A stretch of 31,847 bases of DNA from JANNMJ01 sp031397815 (GTDB taxonomy: Bacteria > Bacteroidota > Bacteroidia > Cytophagales > Hymenobacteraceae): positions 1 to 31,847 of the forward strand of contig JANNMJ010000080.1 in NCBI GenBank assembly GCA_031397815.1, given 5' to 3'. The notes under the pieces are model-generated. The model did not search any database and was not told the origin of the DNA. It saw only the letters and a list, made by a program, of their open reading frames with translations. This document shows, piece by piece, positions 1 through 7,164 of the stretch (position 1 is the first letter of the stretch; the number at the start of each line of letters is the position of its first letter). Made by a program: the position numbers and the translations under genes.

Positions 1-30
1 TGGAATCGATGACCTGCCCTCATACCGCGC

Positions 31-101
31 GTGGCCAGCTCTGTCCCAGAGATGGCGTTGATTCGCCGTATTGACACCATCACTGGGACAGAGCTGGCCA
101 C
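31..101. repeat. Inverted repeat, 19-bp perfect arms (family A)
   Basis: Arms GTGGCCAGCTCTGTCCCAG at 31-49 and its exact reverse complement at 83-101 enclose 33 bp. A third, single copy of the same motif with one mismatch lies at 10769-10793, so this is a dispersed repeat and not a local chance palindrome. It lies downstream of the DUF4249 gene stop; there is no T-run, so terminator function is uncertain. Confidence 0.85.
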
Positions 102-125
102 AGGTTAGGATTGCGCCCATATTGG

Positions 126-174
126 GTGCGGGGCAAGAGCCCCGCGAATAGGCCACACGGGGCCAGAGCCCGCG
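126..174. repeat. GC-rich double-hairpin repeat (family C)
   Basis: Contains the hairpin GCGGGGC-AAGA-GCCCCGC (128-145) followed by a second GC-rich inverted pair. Its reverse complement aligns with 10295-10344, sharing the core CTATTCGCGGG, so it is a second dispersed family. It sits just downstream of the DUF4249 stop codon. Confidence 0.7.
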
Positions 175-196
175 TGAAGTCGTGGGTGACGAACTC

Positions 197-1180
197 TTAA
201 AGCGCAATCCGCACCCGCGCATCCACGGCGCCGCCGAAGTTGCCGAAACCGGAGCTGATGTTGGAGCGGAGCGGCGCCGGCTCGGCGAAGGGATTTCCGT
301 CGGCGCTGTTGTAGCGTTGCTGCGAGAGCCAGAATTGGTGCGTGTCGGCGGTAATGCGGGAAATGATGATTTCGACCTGACTGCCCGGGGGAATACCCAC
401 CGAGCCACCGGGGCCGAAGTAGGAGCGGATTTCGACGTTCGCGGAGAACACGAAGGCGCGGCCCTGTACGTCGGTATCGGCGTAGGGCCAGATTTCGAGG
501 GCGCCGGAGCTTTCGCCGTCGGAGAGGACGAGGCGCCCGACATTGGTATCAGGGCCGGAATTATCCTCGTACTGCGCCACTACAGCGGTGTTCGGCACGG
601 GGGCGCCGTTGGCGTCGACCACCCGCGCGAAGGCGGCGTAGTAATCAGCGGTCGCGGGGTCGTCCTGAATCGTGACGCTCATGCTGCCGCGCAGGAAGTC
701 CGGGTTGGTGGTGTCGAGGTTGAGGGAGGAGGCGGTGATGGTGGCCGGAGCGGGCGGCAAGGTCAGGCTGCTTTCGGCGGCTTCGACGCCGGGCGCTTCC
801 ACGCGCAGCCGGTAGCGTTGGCCGGGGACGCCGACGAACCCGCGCGTCGGCACGTAGTACCCGATGGTGTCGTAGGTGTTGTAGAACTGACCATACGGGC
901 GGCCCGGCCGAAACTCTTCCACCACGTTCCCGGCGTCGTCGAAAATGCGCGCCGTGGCATCGGCGCGCCCGCTGAGCGGCGTGGTATCGAAGAGGCGGCG
1001 GCTGGTGCTGACGTACAGCTGCCGATGCCGGAAGATGGTCGAATCAGTGGGGCCGTTGCTGAGCGTGTAGGTCAGGGCGAGGCGCGGGGTGTGCGCGGGT
1101 TCGGGCACGTCGATGACGGTTTCGCAGCCGGTAAAAGCGGCGAGGGTGAGGACGGCGCTGAGGAGAAGATTGGATTTCAT
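197..1180 (-). CDS. DUF4249 domain lipoprotein
   Basis: The 327-residue product starts with a lipoprotein signal (hydrophobic stretch then lipobox FTGC, lipidated Cys19). The rest is predicted beta-rich and matches the DUF4249 family by its overall pattern: PEPAHTPRLAL near the N-terminus, an immunoglobulin-like middle and a C-terminal segment with PLRSNISSGFGNFGG. In Bacteroidota, DUF4249 lipoproteins are usually encoded directly after a TonB-dependent receptor and probably act as its outer-membrane partner; the substrate is unknown. The receptor gene ends 62 bp upstream on the same strand, so co-transcription is likely. Acidic residues shortly after Cys19 would fit surface export, but that is inference. 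A 354-codon antisense frame across this gene is treated as a shadow. Confidence 0.85.
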   Translation of the reverse strand: MKSNLLLSAVLTLAAFTGCETVIDVPEPAHTPRLALTYTLSNGPTDSTIFRHRQLYVSTSRRLFDTTPLSGRADATARIFDDAGNVVEEFRPGRPYGQFYNTYDTIGYYVPTRGFVGVPGQRYRLRVEAPGVEAAESSLTLPPAPATITASSLNLDTTNPDFLRGSMSVTIQDDPATADYYAAFARVVDANGAPVPNTAVVAQYEDNSGPDTNVGRLVLSDGESSGALEIWPYADTDVQGRAFVFSANVEIRSYFGPGGSVGIPPGSQVEIIISRITADTHQFWLSQQRYNSADGNPFAEPAPLRSNISSGFGNFGGAVDARVRIAL

Positions 1181-1242
1181 GAGAAGGGGCCGTTTGGGGC
1201 GGGTTCTGGACGGGCGACTTGCGCAGTTTTCGCCAAAAACGT

Positions 1243-3714
1243 CTAAAACTTGAAGCTTTTGCTGAACGACGGGATGATCGGGAACAGGCTAACCTGCTTG
1301 TAAGTCCCCTTCACGGCTGCGCCGGTGTAGTCCTGATAACCGGCCTCGTAGTACATGTAGTAGGGGTTTTTGCGCGAGTAGGCGTTGTAGAGGGAGATAG
1401 AATTGACGATTTCGCCCCAGCGCTTCTTGCGCGTGAAGCTCAGGTCGAGGTCCATCCGGTGGTAGGCGCGCATGCGGTATGAGTTGCGCGGGCCGTAATC
1501 GTCGTACACCTGGAAACCGCCGAGCGTGTAGGAGCCGCGCGAGAGCGTGGTGGCGTTGCCGGTGCCGTAAACGAACGTGCCGGAGAGGCGGACGGTGGGC
1601 GAAAACTCGTGAATCACGACGAGCGAGATGTCGTGCCGCCGGTCGTACTTGTACGGGTATTTTTTGCCTTCATTGAGCGCATCGAACTGCCGGTTGCTCC
1701 ACGCCAGCGTGTAGCCGAGCCAGCCGGTGGTACGGCCGGATTTCTTCTGCACCAGCACCTCACCGCCATACGCCCAGCCGCGCCCTGACGTGATTTTCGA
1801 CTGCCAATCGGAGTCGGTATTCCCCAGAAACGACGCGCCTTCCTGATACTCGATTAGGTTGCGCATCGGCTTGTAATACGTCTCGAAGGTCACCTCGTAA
1901 TCTTCGCCGTTGCGCTGGAAGGTGCGCGCCAGCCCGAGGCTGATTTGGTGCGCCCGCTGCGGCCGGACGGTCGGGGTGGCGGGCACCCAGAGGTCGGTCG
2001 GCAAGCCGATGCCGGAGTTTGTGAGCAGGTGAATGTATTGCGTGGTGCGCGCAAACGCGCCTTTCAGCGCCCACTGGTCGGTGAAGAAATACCGCGCCGC
2101 CACGCGCGGCTCCACCGACGGCAGCAGCTTGTTCTCGACGGCAAACCCATTGACCCGCAGACCGACATTGACCTTTAGGCGGTCGGTGAGGCGCCAATCG
2201 TCTTCGGCGTAAATCCCCATTTCCACGCCCACGGTGCGGGTGCCGGTGTTTTGGTCGAACCCGTCGCCCGTCAGCGGCCGGTCTTTGACGATGAGCGCGC
2301 CCGGCCGGAACTGGTGCCAGATGGCCTGCGCCCCAGCGCGGATATAATGGTCAGGCGAGGGGACGTAATCGAGGTCGGATTTGAGCGTCCAGTCGCGGAT
2401 GTTCGAGAGGTATTGGAGCGAAAACGTCTCGGTGCCTTTGCTGCCGTCGGGCAGGGTGACTTGTTTCGTTTGGTCGTTGCGGATGTTGAACTGATAGCGC
2501 GAATACGTGAGGTGCGTATTCAGGAAGAGCTTATCGGTGACGGCGCGGTTCCAGCGCAGGGCCGTGGTGAGGTTCCCCCAGCCGAGGCTCGCTACATCCT
2601 TCGAGGTGCTGCCGTTGTAGTTGTCTTTCGACCGGAAATAAAACTTGTCGTACCCGGTGTAACCGCTGAGGTAAAGGCGGTCGCGGCGACTGATTTTCCA
2701 GTTGAGCTTGGCGTTGAAATCGTGGAAGAAATACCCCGCAGTGCCTTCCCCATCCGCCGCCATCGCGAGGAACGGCCGCGCGAGGATGTCGATGTACGTC
2801 CGCCGTCCGGATACGATAAACGACGCCGGTGCCTCCACGTTCGCCGTGTCGCCGTTCGCCTTCTCGCGGGCTTTGCGTAGCGCAATCGGCCCTTCCAGCG
2901 TCACGCGGGCGCCCACCAGCCCGATGCCGCCCTCGCCGTGCAGCTTCTGCGTGTTCCCCTCCTTCATCGTGATATCGAGCACCGACGAGAGCCGCCCGCC
3001 GTACCGCGCCGGAAAACCGCCCTTAATCAGCTCGACATTATTAAGCGCATCGGCATTGAAGACCGAGAAAAAGCCGAACAAATGCGACGCGTTATACACC
3101 GGCGTCCCGTCGAGCAGAATCAGGTTTTGGTCCGGGGAGCCGCCGCGCACGTAGAGGCCGGTTTGGCCTTCGCCGCCGCTCTGCACGCCGGGCAAAAGCT
3201 GCAAAACCCGCAGCACATCGCGCTCGCCGAGCAGCGCGGGCACCTGCTTGAGCTGCGCGATAGGCACGTTGATGGTCCCCATTCGGGTGGTTTCGGCGAG
3301 GCGACCTTCCGCCTGCGTCCGGTTACCGGTCACGACGGCCGTTCCCAGCTCCTGCGCGCTCGGGCGCGGCCGGAAATCGAGGGCTTGCGAGCGGCTCAGG
3401 CCCACGCGCCGCACCACGGGGTCGTACCCAATAAAACTCACGACGATATCAGCCGAATCAGTAGCCGAACCCGCCAGCGTGAGCGAGTAAAAACCGAACG
3501 TATTGGTGGACGTGCCTTGGCGCGAAGACGGCCGCACTACAGTCGCGCCGATGAGGTTTTCGCCGGTTGCGGCGTCGCGGATGTAGCCGCTGAGGGTGAT
3601 GGTGGTGGCGGGGCTTTGCGCCGATGCCGCGTGCGGGCCGAACAGAAGCGTAAAGGCGAGCGGTAGAGTCAGCGCCGTAGTCAGTGGCAGACTCGATAGG
3701 TAGTTTTTTCTCAT
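1243..3714 (-). CDS. TonB-dependent receptor with carboxypeptidase-like N-domain
   Basis: Outer-membrane transporter of 823 residues from the chosen ATG. I start at MRKNYLSS because a clean signal peptide (about 1-33, ending ASAQ) follows; a 26-residue longer frame (to 3792) adds only non-signal sequence. Domains: CarboxypepD_reg-like about 38-107 (GYIRDAATGENLIGATV), plug about 145-250 (LYVRGGSPDQNLILLDGTPV, FPARYGGRLSSVLDITM), then a 22-strand-type barrel ending FSKSFKF. This is the architecture of SusC-like/FecA-like receptors that use TonB energy to import large ligands. The DUF4249 gene follows 62 bp downstream, a pairing common in this phylum; no SusD homologue is present. The ligand cannot be read from sequence. 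Confidence 0.93.
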   Translation of the reverse strand: MRKNYLSSLPLTTALTLPLAFTLLFGPHAASAQSPATTITLSGYIRDAATGENLIGATVVRPSSRQGTSTNTFGFYSLTLAGSATDSADIVVSFIGYDPVVRRVGLSRSQALDFRPRPSAQELGTAVVTGNRTQAEGRLAETTRMGTINVPIAQLKQVPALLGERDVLRVLQLLPGVQSGGEGQTGLYVRGGSPDQNLILLDGTPVYNASHLFGFFSVFNADALNNVELIKGGFPARYGGRLSSVLDITMKEGNTQKLHGEGGIGLVGARVTLEGPIALRKAREKANGDTANVEAPASFIVSGRRTYIDILARPFLAMAADGEGTAGYFFHDFNAKLNWKISRRDRLYLSGYTGYDKFYFRSKDNYNGSTSKDVASLGWGNLTTALRWNRAVTDKLFLNTHLTYSRYQFNIRNDQTKQVTLPDGSKGTETFSLQYLSNIRDWTLKSDLDYVPSPDHYIRAGAQAIWHQFRPGALIVKDRPLTGDGFDQNTGTRTVGVEMGIYAEDDWRLTDRLKVNVGLRVNGFAVENKLLPSVEPRVAARYFFTDQWALKGAFARTTQYIHLLTNSGIGLPTDLWVPATPTVRPQRAHQISLGLARTFQRNGEDYEVTFETYYKPMRNLIEYQEGASFLGNTDSDWQSKITSGRGWAYGGEVLVQKKSGRTTGWLGYTLAWSNRQFDALNEGKKYPYKYDRRHDISLVVIHEFSPTVRLSGTFVYGTGNATTLSRGSYTLGGFQVYDDYGPRNSYRMRAYHRMDLDLSFTRKKRWGEIVNSISLYNAYSRKNPYYMYYEAGYQDYTGAAVKGTYKQVSLFPIIPSFSKSFKF

Positions 3715-3734
3715 TCCAGGGGGAAACGTGGGTA

Positions 3735-3742
3735 CGAAGCTA
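3735..3742 (-). promoter_or_regulatory. Candidate -7 element of the receptor gene
   Basis: On the minus strand this reads TAGCTTCG, one base from the Bacteroidota -7 consensus TAnnTTTG. It lies 20 bp before the receptor ATG. I see no convincing -33 TTTG, so support is weak. Confidence 0.3.
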
Positions 3743-3849
3743 CGAAGCCCCTGCACGGCTTTCGGTTGCCTCGGAAGGGTGAGAATGACCATCGATGCAA
3801 CTCCCGTGCGCCGTCCGGCTCCTTCCGCCGGATAAACTCCGAAAAGCCT

Positions 3850-3857
3850 TACGTTCG
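3850..3857 (+). promoter_or_regulatory. Candidate -7 element of the M13 peptidase gene
   Basis: TACGTTCG, one mismatch from TAnnTTTG, and followed by TACC as is the minus-strand TAGCTTCG at 3735-3742 in the same divergent spacer. It ends only 5 bp before the ATG, which would give an almost leaderless mRNA, so either the element or the start may be wrong. Confidence 0.22.
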
Positions 3858-3862
3858 TACCA

Positions 3863-5911
3863 ATGAAACCCTTTTTTACTTATGGGCCGCTCCTGATGGC
3901 CCTCCTCGGTGCCTGTCAATCGACGCCCGACCAGACGACTACTGCCGCCGATTCGCCTGATATCGTGGCCGCTGCGCGGGATACGACAGTCGCGCCCGGC
4001 GACGATTTCTTCACCTACGCCAACGGCGCGTGGCTCAAGCAGCACCCGATTCCGGCGTCCGAAAGCTCGTGGGGCATCGGCAAGGAAGTGCAGAACGAGG
4101 TGTACGCCCGCCTGCGGAAGGTGAACGAAGAAGCCGCCACGGCCAAAGCGGCCGCCGGAACGAACCAGCAAAAAATCGGTGATTTTTGGGCGATTGGAAT
4201 GGATTCGGCGCAAGCCGATAAGCTCGGCACGGCACCCATCAAGCCGCTTCTCGACCGCATCGCGACCGTAAAATCCGGCGCCGATGTGCCGGGCGTTTTG
4301 GGGGTGCTGATTCCGAAGGGCATCAGCGCGCTGATTGGGCCGTGGGTGGAGCAGGACGCGAAAGCGAGCGACCGGATGGTGGTGTACCTCTACCAGTCGG
4401 GCCTCGGCCTGCCGAACCGCGATTACTATTTCAACGCCGATTCGCGCACCAAGAATATTCGCGCCGAATACGTCCGGCACATCGCCAACACGCTCAAGCT
4501 GCTCGGGCAGCCCGCCCCCACCGCCGCCGCGAACGCCGCTCGCGTGATGGCCCTCGAAACGACGCTCGCCAAAGCGTCGCGCAAGCTCGAAGACCTCCGC
4601 GACCCCTACGCCAACTACCACAAGATGAGCATCGCGCAGCTCAACCGCCTCACGCCGAACATCACGTGGGGGCCGCTGCTGGAGCAAATGGGCCTATCGA
4701 AGGTCGATTCAGTCGTGGTGGGGCAGCCGGAGTTTTATCAGGCCGTGAACAAGGCGCTCACCGACGTGCCCGCCGCCGATTGGCAGGCGTACCTGACGTG
4801 GCAAACCGCCAAGGAATACGCTCCCACGCTCAGCCAGGCACTTTCCGCGGAGAATTTCCACTTCTTCGGCACCGTCCTGAACGGGGCCGCGCAGCAGCGC
4901 CCGCGGTGGAAACGCGTGCTCGATATGGAAGAAACCGCCCTCGGCGATGCGCTCGGGCAGCTCTTCGTGAAGGAATACTTCAAGCCCGCCGCCAAAGCCC
5001 GCTACGACGCGATGGTGACGAACGTAGTGACCGCCTTCGCCGACCACATCCAGCACCTCGATTGGATGAGCGACACCACCAAGCGCATTGCGCTCCAGAA
5101 GCTGCGGAAAATCAACCGCAAAGTCGGGTACCCCGATAAGTGGCGCGATTACTCGAACCTCGTCGTCGACCGCTCTTCCCTCTCCGCCAACGTGCAGCGC
5201 GCCAACGAGTGGCAGTGGCGCTATCAGGCCGCCAAGCTCGGCAAGCCCGTCGACCGCACCGAGTGGGGTATGACGCCCCAGACGTACAACGCGTACTACA
5301 ATCCGTCGAACAACGAGATTGTGCTGCCAGCGGCCATTTTCGCCATTCCCGGTCTGCCCGATAGCCTTGCCGACGATGCCGTGGTGTATGGCTACGGCGG
5401 CGCCTCCACCATCGGCCACGAGCTGACCCACGGCTTCGACGATGAAGGCTCGCAGTTCGACGAAAACGGCAACCTGCGCGAGTGGTGGACGCCCGCCGAC
5501 CGTCGCCGGTTCCGGCAGCGCGTCAACGGCATCGTGCGCCAGTTCAACGGCTACACCGTCCTCGATTCGCTCCACATCAACGGCAAAGCCACCGCCGGAG
5601 AGAACATCGCCGACCTCGGCGGCATCGTCATCGCCCTCGACGCTTTCAAGCAGACGAAACAGTACAAAGAGGGCAAGAAAATCGGTGGTCTGACCCCGAC
5701 GCAGCGGTATTTTCTCGGCTACGCCCTCGGCTGGCAAAGCCACCAACGCGACGAAAGCCTCGCCTCGCGCATCCTCACCGACGTGCATTCGCCCGCCCAA
5801 TTCCGCGTCAACGGCCCCTTCGCCGACGTCCCTGCGTTCTACGAAGCGTTCGCGGTTAAGCCGACGCATAAGCTGTATCGGGCGGATACGGCGCGGGTGG
5901 TGATTTGGTAA
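3863..5911 (+). CDS. M13 family zinc metallopeptidase, lipoprotein
   Basis: A 682-residue neprilysin/PepO-type endopeptidase. A lipobox (LLGAC, Cys18) suggests a lipid-anchored envelope enzyme acting on peptides. The N-terminal M13 region spans about 40-430 (GDDFFTYANGAWLKQHPIP is the classic opening) and the catalytic region about 480-682. The zinc site is complete: HELTH at 519-523 (His519, Glu520, His523) and Glu580 in ENIADLGG with Asp584; NAYYNPSNNEIVLPA (476-490) is the usual substrate-binding strand, and the C-terminus ends with the family's typical hydrophobic-Trp. Length is normal. It is divergent from the TonB-dependent receptor, which fits a role in peptide degradation for uptake, though that link is inference. 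Confidence 0.96.
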   Translation: MKPFFTYGPLLMALLGACQSTPDQTTTAADSPDIVAAARDTTVAPGDDFFTYANGAWLKQHPIPASESSWGIGKEVQNEVYARLRKVNEEAATAKAAAGTNQQKIGDFWAIGMDSAQADKLGTAPIKPLLDRIATVKSGADVPGVLGVLIPKGISALIGPWVEQDAKASDRMVVYLYQSGLGLPNRDYYFNADSRTKNIRAEYVRHIANTLKLLGQPAPTAAANAARVMALETTLAKASRKLEDLRDPYANYHKMSIAQLNRLTPNITWGPLLEQMGLSKVDSVVVGQPEFYQAVNKALTDVPAADWQAYLTWQTAKEYAPTLSQALSAENFHFFGTVLNGAAQQRPRWKRVLDMEETALGDALGQLFVKEYFKPAAKARYDAMVTNVVTAFADHIQHLDWMSDTTKRIALQKLRKINRKVGYPDKWRDYSNLVVDRSSLSANVQRANEWQWRYQAAKLGKPVDRTEWGMTPQTYNAYYNPSNNEIVLPAAIFAIPGLPDSLADDAVVYGYGGASTIGHELTHGFDDEGSQFDENGNLREWWTPADRRRFRQRVNGIVRQFNGYTVLDSLHINGKATAGENIADLGGIVIALDAFKQTKQYKEGKKIGGLTPTQRYFLGYALGWQSHQRDESLASRILTDVHSPAQFRVNGPFADVPAFYEAFAVKPTHKLYRADTARVVIW

Positions 5912-5916
5912 GATGG

Positions 5917-6150
5917 TGGCCCGGGGTTGCCGCGTGGCCCGGGGTTGCCGCGTAGCCCGGGGTTGCCGCGTGGCCCGGGGTAGATTTCTGCGAAATCAAC
6001 CCCGGGCTGTGGAAAAGAACCCCGTTGGGGTTCCCAGATTGATTGCGTGACGCGAACCCCAACGGGGTTCTTCTCCACAGCCCGGGGTTGGCGGCGCTTT
6101 GCGCCGACTACCCCGGGCACACGCGGGATGCACGCCGCGCCGACTACCCC
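5917..6150. repeat. Tandem and palindromic repeat cluster
   Basis: Three copies of an 18-bp unit (core CCCGGGGTTGCCGCG) run at 5917-5970, with a partial fourth. A hairpin of the dispersed family B follows (arms 5973-5988 and 5992-6007). Then a 36-bp inverted repeat with one mismatch lies at 5998-6033 and 6054-6089 around a 20-bp spacer. Two direct copies of GCCGACTACCCCGGGCA follow (about 6104-6155). No credible gene is present in this part of the 389-bp gap. Confidence 0.85.
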
Positions 6151-6178
6151 GGGCAAACCGGCGAGCATCTGGACCAAA

Positions 6179-6217
6179 ACAAATCGGCAGCCCCCACGGG
6201 GCTGCCGATTTGTTTTT
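6179..6217. terminator. Strong bidirectional intrinsic terminator
   Basis: A perfect 16-bp stem (6179-6194 with 6198-6213) closes a 3-nt loop. TTTTT follows on the plus strand (6213-6217) and GTTTTGG on the minus strand. It sits between the convergent M13 peptidase (plus) and OmpH-like gene (minus), so it can stop both. Confidence 0.85.
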
Positions 6218-6300
6218 CCATAGATTTTCTACCGGAAGGTAGCCCCTACGGGACTGCGCTGCGACGATGGGTATTCGCCGCCCCGCGCCATCTTCCTCTC

Positions 6301-6996
6301 CTACTTCTTCCCAGCCGCGTACTCCGCGTTAAGCTGTTTCAGAATAATACCCGTCAAATCCAGCCCCGGCCGACCGTACGCCACGGACCCATTACCCGCC
6401 ACGAGAATCAGGTCGAAATCGTGCTCCTTACCATACCGTTCGAGGAGCTTGTTGACCTTACCCAACACCTGCTCGTTGAGCTTGCCTTCCTCTTCGGCGG
6501 CTTGCTGCTGAAGCTGTTGCTGGCGTTGCGCCACCTGCTGCTCCTGCTGCTGAAGCTTCTGCTCCTGCTCAGCGCGCTGCCCTTCGAGCATCCCGCCGGC
6601 CTTCGCCTGGTACTGCTGCACGGCACTCTGGAATGCCGCGACGCTCGCCTGATGCTCACGCTCCCAGCGCGCGATTTTGGCCTCATACGACGCCCGCGCC
6701 GACTGCATCCCCTTATATCCTTCCAGCAGCTCGCCCGACTTCACATACCCTACGCGCCGAATCACGGCCGTATCGGGGGCACCACTCCCGGCTGCCGCGT
6801 CGATTTCGGGCGTTGGAATCGGCGTCGTCGCCATCATCGAGTCATCGGTGGCGGGGGCGGCGGGCGTTTCCGTCGCGGGCTTTGCCCCAACGGCCACCGC
6901 CTCGGCCGGACGCGCCCCTCGGAAGTGCAGGAAAAACAACACCCCGACGGCCACGGCCACCACGAGGTTGAAGACGAGTTGAGCTTGCTTGTTCAT
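6301..6996 (-). CDS. OmpH/Skp-like periplasmic chaperone family protein
   Basis: A 231-residue protein from the ATG of MNKQAQLVFN; an upstream extension to 7062 runs into an intergenic repeat and is rejected. A hydrophobic segment (about 8-25) acts as signal or membrane anchor, followed by a Pro/Ala/Thr-rich linker (about 30-80) and an OmpH domain (about 83-228). The domain opens with RVGYVKSGELLEGYKGMQSA, continues into a long Gln/Glu-rich coiled coil (about 105-180) and ends with FDLILVAGNGSVAYGRPGLDLTGIIL, the family's closing strand-helix. Skp proteins hold unfolded outer-membrane proteins in the periplasm. Unlike E. coli Skp, the signal shows no clear cleavage site, so it may stay tethered to the inner membrane. 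Confidence 0.85.
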   Translation of the reverse strand: MNKQAQLVFNLVVAVAVGVLFFLHFRGARPAEAVAVGAKPATETPAAPATDDSMMATTPIPTPEIDAAAGSGAPDTAVIRRVGYVKSGELLEGYKGMQSARASYEAKIARWEREHQASVAAFQSAVQQYQAKAGGMLEGQRAEQEQKLQQQEQQVAQRQQQLQQQAAEEEGKLNEQVLGKVNKLLERYGKEHDFDLILVAGNGSVAYGRPGLDLTGIILKQLNAEYAAGKK

Positions 6997-7037
6997 GTGG
7001 AAAGCAAAGGTCGGGCAGGCGCGGCAGTTCTGCTGAG

Positions 7038-7144
7038 GTCCCCACCCCCGGCCCCTCTCCAAGGGAGAGGGGAGCCTTTGAGCAGTCTACTGACCAGTCC
7101 AAAACTCGTCCCCCCCTCTCCTGGGGAGCGGGGGCCGGGGGGTG
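7038..7144. repeat. Inverted pair of a CCCCGGCCCC / GGGAGAGGGG repeat
   Basis: Left copy (about 7038-7075) carries CACCCCCGGCCCCTCTCC and then AAGGGAGAGGGGAG; right copy (about 7110-7144) is its imperfect reverse complement (CCCCTCTCCTGGGGAG, GGGGGCCGGGGGGTG). This kind of GC-rich palindromic element is common between bacterial genes. It fills the gap between the OmpH-like gene and the dehydrogenase stop. Confidence 0.7.
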
Positions 7145-7164
7145 AGTATACGCGCTAAACGCCC

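Noticed and set aside
182..1246. 354-codon plus-strand frame opposite the DUF4249 gene
   Set aside because: Gly/Ala/Val/Arg-rich translation without signal or family resemblance; it is the antisense of a clearly better gene and a usual by-product of high GC.
4709..5869. 386-codon minus-strand frame inside the M13 peptidase gene
   Set aside because: Antisense shadow; the plus strand has a complete zinc site and normal length.
6043..7158. 371-codon plus-strand frame across the repeat cluster and OmpH-like gene
   Set aside because: It runs through palindromes, a terminator and the antisense of a coiled coil; the leucine-rich stretch comes from Gln/Lys codons read backward.
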